The notes: generated from the sequence alone by a model not told the origin. DNA of 64,000 bases from Volutella citrinella (GCA_034401135.1 JAWZSP010000003.1:1240001-1304000); one strand, 5' to 3'. Positions 48,100-61,611 are shown, numbered from the stretch's first letter. A program made the numbers and translations.

Positions 48100-48741
48100 T
48101 CATTTGGACTTCAAACAATTCAAAGCGCCCTTGTCCGGGTTGCTGGCCCGCTTCGTAGACTTTCTGCTCGCTTTCTCGCCAGCATCTTTCTTTCGCGGAG
48201 GCGTGTGGGTGGGAGGACGGGCCGTGTCCATGCTTCGGCGCTCGCGTTTGTCCTTTATCCGTTGCTCTGAACTGCATCCATCGTGGCTTGTACGCGTGGT
48301 TTCCCTGCTTCTCATGGTACTTGTGCTTCGATGATCATTATGACTGGCCCGCTCCTCCGTGTCGTGACTCTGCGTTGGAGGTCTGCTCTTAACCATGTGT
48401 CGTCTTCGAGACGCGGCGGAGCAACAGGACGGGCGTCGACCTTTGGTTGCTTCCGTTCGCAGCTTTGCGGCTTTCTCCACCCTCTTCTTCATCTCTTTGC
48501 AGGCATCGCGAGATCGGAACAAGAGCCGTTGTATGCTCAACCCATACGATATTTTGGTGGACTGGTGGGCTGTAGCCTTGGAGCAGGGGTCTTCATGTTG
48601 ATGATCTTCGTGTCGGTGATGCTTCTCATGTGAGCTCTCCGACAATTTCTTCTTTCCTGTACCAGCTATTGTCGCGTAGCTGTAGCCACGTGCAGAAGTG
48701 CCGCCGTAGTTTCCGCTGTAGCCGCCGAATTTGTTCCACAT
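48100..48741 (-). CDS. Small basic, low-complexity hypothetical protein
   Basis: A single frame of 213 residues with A at -3 before the ATG. The first 30 residues are Gly/Tyr/Ser-rich (FGGYSGNYGGTSARGYSY); the rest is strongly basic, rich in Lys, Arg, His, Ser and Thr, with clusters such as KKRVEKAAK and RRRHMVKSR and an Arg/Ser/Thr-rich tail. No domain, signal peptide or membrane segment is visible. The composition suggests a disordered nucleic-acid- or partner-binding protein, but I do not recognise it. Codon use is mixed but compatible with a gene. A non-coding accident of low-complexity DNA remains possible, because no intron or homology supports it. Confidence 0.5.
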   Translation of the reverse strand: MWNKFGGYSGNYGGTSARGYSYATIAGTGKKKLSESSHEKHHRHEDHQHEDPCSKATAHQSTKISYGLSIQRLLFRSRDACKEMKKRVEKAAKLRTEATKGRRPSCCSAASRRRHMVKSRPPTQSHDTEERASHNDHRSTSTMRSRETTRTSHDGCSSEQRIKDKRERRSMDTARPPTHTPPRKKDAGEKASRKSTKRASNPDKGALNCLKSK

Positions 48742-49657
48742 TGTCTAGTTGAAGTCGACGACTGTCTCTGCTCGATTGAAGGGGGCGATCCCTCGTGGGC
48801 AATGAGATAAAAGAAGGGTTTTTATGACATGGTACTCCAGACTCTTCGAGCGGATAAGAATACCTGATTGCAGCCAATACGTAGGAAACTTGAAGTGGTA
48901 GAGCGGTTGGCGGATTAGTAGTGGTACTGGTAATGCGAGTAGTAGTATTCGCAGAATTGGTGGTTTAGGCTTCCGCCCAAGGACACATGGTCATCCCGAA
49001 GAAGTTTCTGGGTTGAGGAAGGAGCAAACCACAGTTCTGTGGGTCACAGAAACTCAAACACCCAGGGCAGGTGCAGACAGGTGCCAACCTCGTTTGTCAC
49101 AGAACATATTGTACTCATCTTTAGATGATTTCCTTCCGGGAATCCTTTGCACGAGCTGAGGGTTTCATCAGCTTGCGGCGACAACCTGCACAAGACCTGA
49201 AAGTAATGCCACCTCGAAGCACTTGCGGATGCCGTCCATCCTAATTTCATATCTTGATCTGCGAATCTGACACCGTTCTCTCAATCAAAACCCTCTGTCG
49301 ATGGTCCTAACCTACACTTCCGCTCAATGCCCACAATCTCGAGATGTCAAAAGTGCAAAACCCAAACGCTTTGGGTTATTAATGCAGTATATGATACCCA
49401 TCTAGCAAGATACGGTTCGTAAATTCCAGAATTGGGTAGTCTCCACCCAGATCCGACTCAGACCCTGCGCCGTCCTGATCATCCCGTTCATTCAGCACCG
49501 CGTTTGAAGGAGAGACTGGCCAAGATAACAGGTCTAACGAGAATGCCATCTTCCTATATAATTCCTGTATGCATACGGCAACTTCTCGGCAGCCTCGTAT
49601 AGCTAGGAAGTCTTGGATCTCGGTGTAAGTTGAGGACAAAGGCGGTGTTATCGCCAA

Positions 49658-49671
49658 CCCCCCCCCCCCCC
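49658..49671. repeat. Homopolymer run of 14 C
   Basis: Uninterrupted poly-C in AT-richer intergenic DNA; its exact length is prone to sequencing error. Confidence 0.85.
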
Positions 49672-52600
49672 TTCAGCACCATTGATCTTGTGATTCTCAC
49701 GACCTAGCATCATTGTGACTTGTAAGCCGAATGTTATGTATTTCGCATGTGTAGTTAAATTCGGAACGGCTCTTAATGATAAACGAATCAAGTTCTTGTC
49801 TTTTCTTGCTTTGGCATGTGCTGACCATTGTTGAATGTATTCACCTCAGCTCTGGATCAAGGGATGAAAGTGTAGCACTGGGAGCGTTGATCGCAACAAA
49901 ATCTTGTCATAGGTCCGCTATAAAACTTTTTACTGTCAGCTGTTCTAATTGTTATTGCAGGTTCCGCTTGCAAAATGAAGAAAGCCGCAGTGACGCAGTG
50001 AAGGGCGATGATTCACCTAAAGATGATTCACTATAACAAGATACAGCCAGGTCAACTCCTCTCCCGCGGGCCAAAGCTATCCCGTTATTACACGCCCTCA
50101 AGCGTTTTTCAGTGCCGATATTTCCCTTCCGGACATTGCTTCCGCTGGAGCAGGATTGCGACGGCCGCTCAAGGTCCTTTGTTATCTCGACAACTCCTGT
50201 GCATCAGCAAGGACGAAAACCAGTGAGCTCGCGTATATCCGTTGATCGTCACACTAGGATATAGTCTTTCCAGCTGCTAAATGTTCCTTTTTTGACAGCT
50301 TTGGTCCATCCTCCCCTCATAATAAGCGCCATCACATCAATCGCACAAGATCAACCACTAAACGGCCACCCAAAACACTGAGAGATTTCTCCACTCATGG
50401 ACCAACAATAGATGATACAAACTCACGGAGATTTCTCGGCCACTGGACTAGAAAGGCCTCCTTGCACTGACTTTCTGGTTCTTGGCCCGCTCGCTTGGGT
50501 TCATGTGCGTCTGGAAACCGTCGTGCCCCGAATTCGAGTTTCAACCCAGAGTCTCCTCCTGGTTGGCGCAGATGGCGAGTCAAACCGGTGTCAAAGAGAT
50601 TTTGCAATCACCCTGCAGTGACTAGTCCGAGCTGATGACCCAATTCGTCCCGTGTCGCTCACGAGTCCCCTGGTTCTCGACACCCCGCCATCAAGGCTCA
50701 ATCGAGACCTGTCCATGTTAACCTCACTAGGAAGGTATCAGGGGAGGCCATGGTTTTAACGTTTTAGGGGGGAAAGCACGGACGGTTTGTTGATGGCTTC
50801 AGTGGCGTGCGCACTAGGTCAGCCCTCCTGTCAGACTTGGTCACGAACCCTTGTGCTCAGACGGAGATTGGTGATGGAGGCATGAGGCGCAGAGACGATG
50901 CTACCTTGATAGGAATGGTATGATTTCATCTCGGGGCAAAGGCAAAGGTGCCCGGGAATAAGGAAGACCATTTGAGGCCCTTGGAGACGAGGCATCGCAT
51001 CTAGCTTTCTCCTTCGTGAGGGTGAGATCAGGCACCGATGTAACGGAGCCGGTCGTCGAACGCTCTGGGCGATTGCCTGGAACTGGCATGAAATGCACGA
51101 TGAGACAGAGATTGGGCCAGGTAGGGGTTCAAGTGTCATCCCCTGGGAGTCCCTCCGAAAAGCGATGTTTCCACCATTCGGGAATAGTTCCGTGTGCAGT
51201 TAAGGTCCTGAGCCAACGCCAGCTTCGTCTGCGACAAGGGGACAACGAAGCCATCCCAATCTTGGGTCGTGTACGGCGCTGGATCTGCACCAAGGTCGAG
51301 GTATTGACTATGCCCGGTTTTAGTGCCACGAGCTAGACACTCTTATTTGTGAGGTTCAAGGGGAAGAGGAGAGCTAACCACTACGCTGTAGGGTCTAGAA
51401 GCCCCTGGAGCGGGCCATCATCATCGAGGCGTAATTAAGGTAAACCAGGCGGCGGAATAGGATCGATAGGAGGTCGGAAAAGCAGGCCCACTCAGAGGAT
51501 GGGGTCCCCATGCCGTCACAGGGGCCGTGGGCCGATAGTGTCCAGTGCTCAGTGTCGCAGCGCCCTCCCTGAGATCCGAGTTCGCTGGGACGCAATGGAT
51601 TACGGCGAAGTGGGGGATGAACTTCCAGATGGAGAATCCCATGTAAGATTGGGGGAGGGGGGAAGGGGAGTTTGAGAGAAATGAAGCCATGGTCGCCCTG
51701 TAGTTGGTCTCCGAAAGAACGCCCGGCCAGAGCGACCCTTCCAGGATCTGGGTTGCATACGGATCGAAGGAACTCCAAAAGGGGTGCTGAACCGAATCGC
51801 GATTGCGGGGAAGGGCAGATAATCATGCCATTGATCACATCTGAATCGAACAACGAATCTCACAGGCAGGGCGCATCAGGCATGAGGGGGACCTCCGACT
51901 CCGCGAGGGGCTCACCTGGTCAATAGAATTAGTTCGTAATGGGGGGGATTCTGGGTAGTCGTAAGCGACCGCGCCGCTCAATTGCACACCCGGCCATGGC
52001 AAACCGGGGATGCGGACATGGATAGAGTAGGGATTAAGGTAGGGGTTTGGTCAACGCCGCCACGTTCTATTGCGCAGTAGTCTGGTCTCTCTCGAGCAGG
52101 ATGCCTCCATCGAATGCGGTCGAGTGTGTTTCGAGGCCCGGTGATTGGGTCGCGGGAGGATTGTGGCTTGGAAAAGGGCCGCCCCAAGTGAAGCGATGCG
52201 TCCGATGTGATTGACGGATGATGTGCGCAGCTCTGGCTCGCGCGTGTGGCCACCCCGGTCGCGCTGAGCCTGGGGGGGAAAGGATTTACGGCGCTACACG
52301 TGGCGATCTGGCCTGACAGACGGGCTTGGTTTGGCCCTTACGCAGGCGGGATCTATGCTGATTCTGCTCCTCGCGATGGCCAGAGGGTTTTGCTCGTCGA
52401 GAAAGAAGATGGGAGTGAGCAGCAGCAGGATTTCGCAACGACAGATCCATCTCTGCATCTGAGTTGGGGCCCACTGTCAGAGATCTTGGGGAAGACCCCG
52501 CCAGCTGGCTGGGGAAATCTGGGGAAGAGGGTACACTGGCACCCGTGCCTTGGCAGTGGCAACAGAAAACACACCACTTTGCTTTTTCCCTCCCGCCATT

Positions 52601-55600
52601 GTCATCCCAGAACCCAGAGCCGATGATCCAGGGGGCACTCGGCGCGATGAGAAATGGAGCATTCGAGGCGCGCGCGGTCGCCCGCACGCTAGGGTTCGAC
52701 AGATGGCGCCCACGCCAGAAACAATGGTACCCTATGCGCGAATTCTGTGCTCGCGAAGCCCTCCTCGTCTTTCCCATTTGAAGCAATCATATCGCAGCCC
52801 ATATCACCCGGTCGTCGCAACCTTGGAGGCGTAATACGTACTAGGTAGAGTGACGGATCACGCATATCCCACCGCAACTTGCGGTAAGCGTGCGTTGACG
52901 CATGAAGAAAAACTCTTCATGGCCTAGGGGCGTGACAAGACCCTGCCGGGCTCATCAATCTGGTCCTTTCATACTCCCTGATCCCTACGCGACTACCACG
53001 GTCCGCCATGGCACGGCGCACAAATGGGCCCAGTCATCGACAGTGGCGCGCGGGCCAGCACAAGGGCCAGCAGCAGGCCGACAGGGCTCACACAATGCCG
53101 CAGGCATCTCCGGTTTGGTTCACTTTGAACGGTGAGCTCCGATATGTGCGCACTCGCCCGCCCGCCCGCACGCATGCCCGCGCTGCTTGTTTTTATGACA
53201 AGTGACCTGCAGGGACGGGATGCGAGCGACGAACTGTGCTGAAGAAAGGCAAGCGACGTTCCATGCAAGCAGGTGGTGGCCTAGCATTGCATGTCATGGC
53301 CTGCGGTGGTGCCCATCGATACTGCGAACGCCGCCCGTCGTCTCTGGCCACAACTGAGAGATGGAATCAGGGAACTGCATGTGTGCAGCAGATGCGGGAG
53401 CTGGCCAGCACACCGGACCCTTGGCTGTGCGAAAACCTGCGGCACATTTAGTGAGGCTGCTAGCCAGAGCACTAACTAGGCTGCCTTGTCCGTTAGTGCA
53501 AGTGCATGACAGCGCTCTTGTCGTTGTTGTCCCTGGCAGGCGCCCTCTCCTCCGCCTCACCCACTTGAGTCTCACTTTCCCAGATGCCACGCTCGGAACC
53601 AGGTCCTCCAGCCTCCAGGTACGGATAGTCCAGCCCACATCGGACCCACTGGCGGGCCAGTCGGGCATCCAGCCAGAGAGAGCCCAGTCCAGAGAGAGAT
53701 GGACTTGGCCTAGCCCTCAGCTAGGAGGACCCGACGTTGGCCAGCAGTCGCCAACAACAGAGTTTCAACCACGAGGCCGTGTTGAGAAGAATTCCTGCGT
53801 AAACAAGATGGCGATGGCAGAGTGAATGGCAACATCAAGGCAATGCATACTGCATCTCTCATCACAGCACCACACAGACATCCATTGTTGCGGGGGAAAT
53901 GGGTCTGGTGGAGGGCCAAGGCGGCCGCGGAACAGTCTTGGCTCTGGAGGCCAAGAGACGGTGCTGTCCCAAAGATTAGGCGAGCTGAGGCGACAGGTCT
54001 GGACCGGTAACGGGTGCGATTATTGTGCCCACAACGCTCGCAATGGTCTCTTGGTCGTCACGATGAAATACACCATGGCAAGGTTCGCTCCGATGAAACT
54101 AATACAGACAGTCGTTTAGTAACAAACACAGAGCCGCATGGACAAGCGAAGGGTCTACGAGAATTGATCAGCGGTGGCTGCGTCCGTGTGTCTCGGGAAC
54201 GGTGATTTTCTCCGATCGTGTGTGATTTGCTTCTTTTCTTCTGTTGCGCTTCTTTTGTCATCCCAACCAGCGATCGGGGCGCCGCCAGAGAGCGCCAGAT
54301 TGGCAGAGAGCAGCACCAGACAACGCCACAGGTGGCCATGACAAAGGCTTGAATGGGAGCCGCTAGGATGTTTCTGCAGCTAGCCCTAGCAATATTACCT
54401 CGAGTCGCGCCTCCGAGGGCCAGCCGGTGCTCACTAGTCGTGCTAGACTGCTAGGCCAAATTAATACACGACGGACTGGATCGAAGCATTCTGTTGGATT
54501 GGAGATGCACTAATTATATCAGGCGGATTCACCGACTATACCAAGCTAGCCGCATGATTTGCCAGACGAGATGCTGCGATATCCCAAGAAACTAAACGCA
54601 TGGTGGCAGTGGTAGTAGCAGTAGGAAGCACACGGCCAAGCACAGAGACATGCAGTAGCAACTCCCGCCGAGAAGGAGCGGACACAACTGGCTCTTCTTT
54701 ACGCCATTGATTACTGCAACACTGGACGGATACTGCTGCATCATCAACGCAACACGATTCAAGCGGCGATAAGCCGGCAGAGATGCGGCCAGGCCATCGG
54801 CTTACTGGATTGGATCATCATTACAGGCCCATTCCTTGACTGTCTGGCCCCCGCCCCGGGGCTTTGCTGACCAACGCCGGGCTGGGGGCCTTTCCATTCG
54901 TGCCATGGGAGGCACCGTCGAGGAAGGACTGAGTCCTGACATGGGACTGGCATGGGACCTTCCCCACTCACCCACACTTGGCCATTTTTGGATACGACCG
55001 GCTGCTAATCCCTTCCCCACACTGGCACTTACAACCTCGCTCTCTGATCACACGCCCACGCGCCCGCTCTCCCATTCAAGCCAACCTTCTCCTCACTAGC
55101 AGCGATGAATCACCGCTGCCTCCCGTCGCTGCCTCCCCTCTCGCTGATTCCCGTCACCTCCAATAGCTATGCGAGCGGCCACACCTCCACGGGCACGCCT
55201 AGGCTGCCGCTACCGAGAAGCCCCCTGGCACAAGCCATTGGCTCGCAAGCCGGACTCTATTTACGACTATCGAGAGCATCCAACAATTGCCCGCCGCCAG
55301 CTTTCGTAAGCCCTCCCTTGGTCTATTCGGTGCTAGCATTGAACGTTGGCAATATGTTGGCAACTCGTTTGCCGGCTCTCGTCCTAGCACGATCGATTCA
55401 TTAGCCCCCAATCGCAACTCTATCCCATGTGTATTAGCCCGGGCCCCAATTGGCATCACTGCCACATCGAGGAACAAGGACCCTGGCCTTTGACACCCCC
55501 GATGAAGGTGCCGGGCCTGATCAACTCGCATGTGCGGGCACGATTTATTCTCCTACGTGATAGATAGAGGACTCATCTTCATCCGGCCTGCGTTGGGGTA

Positions 55601-56321
55601 AGGGGCAGTGAACTGTTGAGGGCCAGGCTCACTCATCAGTAGGTACACTGAGGAATGGCTCACATCGAGCTCACCAGCACCAACACCGTCGCAAAACCCG
55701 TCTCGTTACCAAGCCAGTTTCTAGTCCCACTGCTGTGGGCGCCACGTACGCCGCAACTTTGAGCTTCGGTCCCGGCGGCAGTACCATACCCTTGGAGCAA
55801 CGGCGAGTCTGCATGCGTCGCGACCGTGCGTTGGGTGAAGCCTCATCTTGCGCGTTGCTCTCTCCGTCTAGTACGCCTGCGCCGCCCCTCCCCCCGGCCA
55901 ACGACTTCCGGGATGCTGAAGTGCCCTTCCCCAGGTTTTTTGCACCGCTCTGCCTCTCTCTCCTCTCCTCCAATCCCAACTTCCCCTCCCCACAGGCCGA
56001 AGCCCCAACTGGCCCCCAACTCGTAGGCCACTGGCTGGCTGGTGGCTCCCCTCCAACTTTCACACTCCCTCGACCCTCGCCTCACTCCCCTACCTTTCAC
56101 TCCTCCCCTTCCCTGCTCCGTGGCTGGCTTGCGCCATCCTGCCCTGCACCTGATAGTGTGTGCCAACAGGGAGCCCTCTCTCTACCTTTACCTCTTTTGT
56201 TCCTCTTCCCTCGTCCCATTCCAACATGCGGACGCTCTCCTCCTAGTCACTTGAAGCCGAGCTGTCGACTACTGCTTTGGCATCTGCCAGAGACTACTTT
56301 ATCTCGCCTCCCCCCCACCTG

Positions 56322-56390
56322 ATGATCGAGCTTCCACCACACGGCAATGTCTCGTGCGGTCAGCGAATTCTTCCTTTGAAACATCAATAA
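56322..56390 (+). promoter_or_regulatory. Upstream ORF 1 in the GPCR leader (22 codons)
   Basis: ATG at 56322, stop TAA ending at 56390, about 350 nt before the receptor start. Its relevance depends on where transcription starts, which the sequence does not show. Confidence 0.4.
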
Positions 56391-56559
56391 TCGCCTGGGT
56401 GTTTTCTTGACTAGCATCGATAGCACAGCTGTCGTTGCGACAACTTCTGCACGTCATATTCCAGCACCGTTCCAGCACGAAGCATCGCCGGCTTGCTCGT
56501 CCCCGGGACCATCAGTTCACCTCGCTACTCCCTTTTCGCCTGACCACATCTCATCCTGG

Positions 56560-56595
56560 ATGTGCTCACAGATACCCAAGCCAACTTCCTCCTAG
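56560..56595 (+). promoter_or_regulatory. Upstream ORF 2 in the GPCR leader (11 codons)
   Basis: ATG at 56560, stop TAG at 56593-56595, about 80 nt before the receptor start, so it is likely to be inside the leader. Confidence 0.5.
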
Positions 56596-56674
56596 AGGCT
56601 CTCGTCGATAATTTTCGGTCCCCGTTTGGCATTCCTGCTTCTCCTTCGCGCGCAGAGATACTCGACCAGCAGCC

Positions 56675-58204
56675 ATGTCGGACGCGCCGCTCACTGACGG
56701 GCTCACGCAGGGCCAGCTCGACTCGATCAGCATCATCGAGAGAGTTTGCTCTGTGTTTTCGCTGCTAGGCTCCCTCTGGGTCATCGGCACTTTCATATCC
56801 TCCAAAGCCTTCCACAAGCCCATTAATCGCCTGGTCTTCTACGCATCCTTTGGCAACATGATGGTCAACGTCGGCACCCTAATGTCGAGGCAGTATCTAG
56901 ACGCTCCCAACTCAGTGGGATGCCAGTTTCAAGCTTTCCTCATCCAGATGTGCGTTACCTACCATGCCGTTCTCAGCAGCAGCTTCTAACATTTGCACAG
57001 GTTCATGCCTGCTGATGCCTTTTGGACACTTACCATGGCCATCAACGTATACCTGACTTTCTATTTCAAGTTTGATGCCCGTCGTCTACGGAAGATGGAG
57101 ATCCCTTACCTCATCTGCTGCTATGGCATTCCATTCATCCCTGCCCTGGTCTACATCTTTGTCCGCGACAAGAATGGCCAGCGAGTATATGGCGATGCCA
57201 CACTCTGGTGTTGGGTTTCCCCCGAGTGGGATATCTGGCGCATTGCGACCTTCTACGGTCCTATTTGGTGAGTCGATCAGTGCGTCCTCTCTCATGGGCA
57301 TCTACTTACGTAGAGTAGGGTCGTGATTGTCATCACCTTCTTCATTTACATCAGGGCTGGCCACACCATCTATCTCAAGCGCAAGGAGCTCGATAACTTC
57401 AGCTCCACTGACCGTGAGATGACATCGCTTGGCGACGCAGGCCTCAACACGGTGAAGACGACTGAAGTGTCCGTCACGACGGAGGTTGTGGACAAGTCCA
57501 ATGCGATCAAGTTGCAGCAAATGAACGCTCGCAGCCCTGATGGCAACGGCTCTCAGAGCTCCAACGGCGCTTACTCGGTGCACATTACGGCGGATCTGCA
57601 CTCGACGGACATTGCCGACGAGGGAATGCCCATCCAGAAGCAGCCAACTTACACCAGCACGGCAGTCCCCCAGCGATCGGTGAACCAAAACATCCGACGT
57701 CGCAACCGTGAGCTTAGCACCGCAGCGTGGTCATACACCAAGTGCGCCTTGCTCTTCTTCACCGCCATCCTCATCACATGGATCCCATCCAGCGCAAATC
57801 GAGTTTACTCAGTCTTCCACGCTAAGGAGTCGTCGAAGCCACTTGAGTTTATGAGTGCATTTGTGCTTCCGCTCCAAGGCTTTTGGAACGCGATGATCTA
57901 CACGGTCACATCTTGGGGTGCGTGCAAGACATTCCTCAGCGACCTGCGAATGGGCCACCGCCCAGACGTTACTGAGTTGGTCGGCGGGATGGCGCCGGAT
58001 CTGCACACCACGACACACGGGTCTTCTCACCACTCGCATCGACCGGGTATCCCGCACTTCCGATCAGGCAACCGGAATACCAAGTCTTATGAGACGGAGA
58101 GCATGACGGAACTGGCCAACAGCCGACCAAATTCCGATGATGGACACGATACACACCACGATGTGCACCATGACAGGCGCCATGACAGGCACCAAGAAGT
58201 TTAA
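56675..58204 (+). CDS. cAMP-receptor-like seven-helix G-protein-coupled receptor
   Basis: Three exons, 56675-56949, 57001-57267 and 57319-58204, with two 51-nt introns (donors GTGCGT and GTGAGT); 475 residues. Seven hydrophobic helices can be placed: about 23-43, 52-71, 83-112, 125-146, 169-193, 323-346 and 356-380. Cys83 and Cys162 (DATLWCWVS) are positioned for the usual extracellular disulfide. NRLVFYASFGNMMVN, WDIWRIATFYGPIW and FVLPLQGFWNAMIY match the Dictyostelium cAR-like class of fungal receptors (Neurospora GPR-1 to -3, Trichoderma Gpr1). The third intracellular loop is long (about 195-320), and the tail is Ser/His/Asp-rich, ending in alternating His/Asp clusters. Such receptors act at the plasma membrane through heterotrimeric G proteins in growth, mating or mycoparasitism; the ligand is unknown. 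Confidence 0.94.
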
Positions 58205-61200
58205 TGCGGCGTCCCGATAATTTGAATCGAAACTTGTGCTTTTCTCAGCGCCTCGTTCTTTGCAATTCGGTTTAGCTGGCGCCTTGGGATATGTTAGGGC
58301 TCGAACTTATGCTGGACCCTATTATGGCTAATTGGGGGCGGCAAATGAGCACTAAGGGAATACTTGGGGCAAAACGGCTGCGGCCGTGGTTTGGAAGCCG
58401 ATATTCGGCACAAGCCCATGGGATAGGGCTTTTCTCTTTTCTTGTGTATGGTTCACAGGCGCCTTCAGCCGCTGTACAAAAACTACCAAAATAGAACGGC
58501 TTTATTTGGCCCACCAACGGTTACTACTGGGAAGCTCACTCACATGCGACGGACCGTCAGATGCGGCTTGTTCCCACGGCTTCATGAGCTAAAAAAGCAG
58601 CTACTACTTCCCTACCTAATACAGATTCAGTACTGCTGCGATATAGTGCTTGCTTTGGTGCCATGTGGCTCGTCCCGTTGCTTTTGATTTCGGGCAGTTC
58701 ATGGCTGACGAAGTGACTGGTCAGCAGCATCGGTGCCGATGGCTTTGCTTTTTTGGGACTCTCCGGTGGCACAGCACACTCGTGGCTGTCGGCGAGAGCA
58801 CAAGCACCGTTGTTTATAGATTGGGCCTAGGCTAATCCGTTTCCCTAGACGCATCCTTGGCGCCACTGCATATGCCTTCCTCGTGGGCTTGGGGCACGGT
58901 CGTCTAACGGGCTGTCCGGCGCCGGCAGGGAATGATACGTAAAGGATACGACCAAATGATTTGTGGAACAGTGGCCATGTTGGGGATAGAGACGTCTCGG
59001 GGAGGTGCGACCTCTTGGGCTGCGCCGTGGGCTACATCAAGGGGCCGACCTTCTTTTGCATAAGCGTGCCCCATGGGCAGATCTCGCTTAGGGGCTCTGA
59101 CATTGGCCAAGCCAGACAGACCTTGCTGTGACTCCGAGTCGTTGCCTGGGTGTCGTGCTGCTGAGTCGGGACAGGCTGGGCTGGGCCAAGGCACTGACTG
59201 GCTCCTTGGCGGGAAAGGAGAGCTAGGGATTAGTCTGGGCTGGAGCCCGTCAACGGATGGCTATTGTGGAGTGATATGGCTGGGCGGCCTTGGCTGACGG
59301 CGCTCAACACAGGCGCCAGTCGGCGGGAGGCGGCACACGCGCGCGAGAAGCAGCCCGTCTAGCTGGGAGCGAGCTGGTCACATGGCTGGCTAGGCGGTTG
59401 GGAGAGGCCTGGGATGGAAGCGCTTGGAAGGGTCTTAGGAAGGGGCGCTATTTTGTGGTAGAGGAGGAGGGGTTGCCGCTCACCCGTGGCTGGGGGGGGG
59501 AGGGCGTGGGTGAACGAAACGAATGTGTCGAGATGCCAAGCTGTGCGGTGTGAGTGCGGGGAAGCGAAGAGGAGAGGGAGACGAATTGAGGGGGAGAGAG
59601 AGAAGGAGACGAGCAAGCGAAATGTTGGAGAAATGGCGGCCGCGGTGGCTGCTGCGCGGGGAAGCAGCGCTAGACGACAAGGAGAAGCGAGCACACCACT
59701 AGCTCTCGCCTTGGCCGACCGCCCTCGCGCTTCCCAGATGCCGGGTGCGCGCCTTCCAGGTTCAAAATCCTGTAGGTTCGTCGCCGTCGCGAGCTTGATG
59801 CTGACGCAGCCCGCGAACAGAACAAGATGCCGTCAACGGTCGGACCCGCTGACGACGACTTAAGGTTTCTGTGACACGGACAGTCTGGGGTAGACGCGCC
59901 CAGACTCGCTCGCTCCAGCAGCGGGCTGAACAGCCCACTTTGGCGGGATGGGCAGTCTTAGTTCTGGGGTATTGTGGGCCTTGCGCCGTCACCCTGGGCA
60001 AGCGAAGAACAGAAGCAATCAGGCGTCATCATAGTTGCGCCATTGTGTTTGCGACTGTTCTGGCCCGGCTGTCGCTTGGGTAGACATCGTCGCTTCGTGA
60101 TGGGAGAGTCGTAGCTGGCATTGGAGAACCAGTGCCGGGTGCTGGCGAGGGAAACAGGGCTGCGTCCACGTGCTCGTGGACGTGGACGGGGACGGTTGCA
60201 TCGATCACGATGGTGCACCTCGCTCGCTAATGGGCCCGCCCTCGACAGAGCATACCCGACTCTTTGGTTTCGGCCCGGGGTTCTCCCTCTCGGATGACGA
60301 CCGATACAACTCTCCCCTGGATGGATTGATGAATCCGTCTATTAAGATGGTTGCACCACGCATTCCCGGCCTCTCTGCGTGTCGCGATTCATCTCGCATC
60401 TTGCCACTGGCATGTGCGCACAGGTCAAGTGCTATATGGATGTGGCTTGCCATGTGCTGCCTCCCTACTCGTCGCCCTATGCGAATCGCCTCAAAAAACG
60501 GTGCGAAGCGCAGTCACCGGCCGCTCCCAACACTGAATCCTTCCCGTCTGCGGCCTCGGCCCGTCGCTTCTTCCTGTCTTGATAGGGGATTGGTTGTCTG
60601 CAGATTAACTTCGCACGGGCTCTTGCAGCTTCGCCATCGCCGACTCGACGTTGGCATGCAACCACTCACTTACACCACGATTCGGGCTAGACGCGGATTT
60701 CAAAAGGGGCGTAGCAGTCAAAGCTCACAGGAAGCGGTTTGGATTTGCGAAGATGCTTTCAAATGTTGGGGTTTTTGTGTGTCTTCAACGCACGACGTAG
60801 GGGGTTACAATGTAGGTCGTCGTGCTTCAGATGGCTTCTTCATGATCATCCCCGCCTCGCCGTACAGGCTGTAGTAGCTCAATCCAAACAGTTTTCGCAC
60901 ATGATCGTACAGGGAGTAAGATTATCAAGTCCCCAACACTGAAAGGCCTCCCACATGCTCAATCTACCTGAAAAGAGGCTATCTGGTTGAGGCCCTCACA
61001 AGGACACCACCAATAGATCACGTAATGGCGGCCGCGAACCAACACTCAACAAGATTTGGCCAACGGATTGGTCAGAGGCTTTACCTAGCCCTAGGTAAAA
61101 TTATAACGGCCCAGATAAGCTTCAATAAATTCCCTTGCTAATAAACTCGGGCCACCATGCACATGTTCCCGTCCCACCTGGAGGCAAGCTCCTCTAGCGG

Positions 61201-61611
61201 TCTGTTTTGGACCCCATCTCCGTCTTCGTAATACCTTGGCATCGAGAGATGTCTGCTGAGGACCGAAAGAAATAATCCAGGTTACATAGAACTTACAACC
61301 GGACGCAATCTTGCGGGAGCACCAAGATGTGTCTCCCTCCCAAACCCGCTCTTGACCAGAAACCAATCTTGCCCTTCCTCCACCGCGCGAAAAGGAGAAG
61401 AAGACAAAAAAGCCAATCCCTTGAAACTCCCAACTTCTCTTTTCCCTAGGCATGGGCCAAACCAAACTCCCGGTATCTCAAATCACAGGCTGCTGCGAGC
61501 CAGACAAGCACCGCCCCCGTGAAGCCCAGGTTTTTCGTCGTGTATAGTGTAGTAGACAGCGCCCTTCTAAGCAAGCACTTGCAAGCCGAGCGAAACCCTC
61601 ACATCCTCGGG
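58205..61611. other. Intergenic region between convergent GPCR and methyltransferase-like genes
   Basis: 3.4 kb that should hold two 3' UTRs. No gene is supportable. Open frames at 59359-59863 and 60170-60874 are GC-rich shadow-like frames; a 124-codon minus-strand frame at 61091-61465 lies just downstream of the methyltransferase-like gene but has no domain or splice link to it. Confidence 0.55.

Larger units (their letters stand above)
48742..56674. other. Eight-kilobase non-coding region upstream of the GPCR gene
   Basis: No supportable gene. Its left part (48.9-50.4 kb) is AT-richer than the rest and holds a run of 14 C at 49658-49671; the right part is GC-rich and pyrimidine-rich from about 55.9 kb. 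A tRNA-like D-arm occurs near 51370-51395 (minus strand), but no full tRNA can be drawn. The final 400 bp contain two upstream ORFs ahead of the GPCR start. Confidence 0.55.

Noticed and set aside
48890..48930. A-box-like agtggtagagcggttgg
   Set aside because: No B box follows within tRNA distance and no cloverleaf can be drawn.
51320..51400. tRNA-like D-arm (agcgtagtggttagct) on the minus strand
   Set aside because: No matching anticodon arm, no GGTTCRA T-loop at the right spacing and no acceptor stem; at best a decayed tRNA fragment.
61091..61465. 124-codon minus-strand frame beside the methyltransferase-like gene
   Set aside because: Separated from it by a stop without a usable splice pair; probably its 3' UTR or flank.
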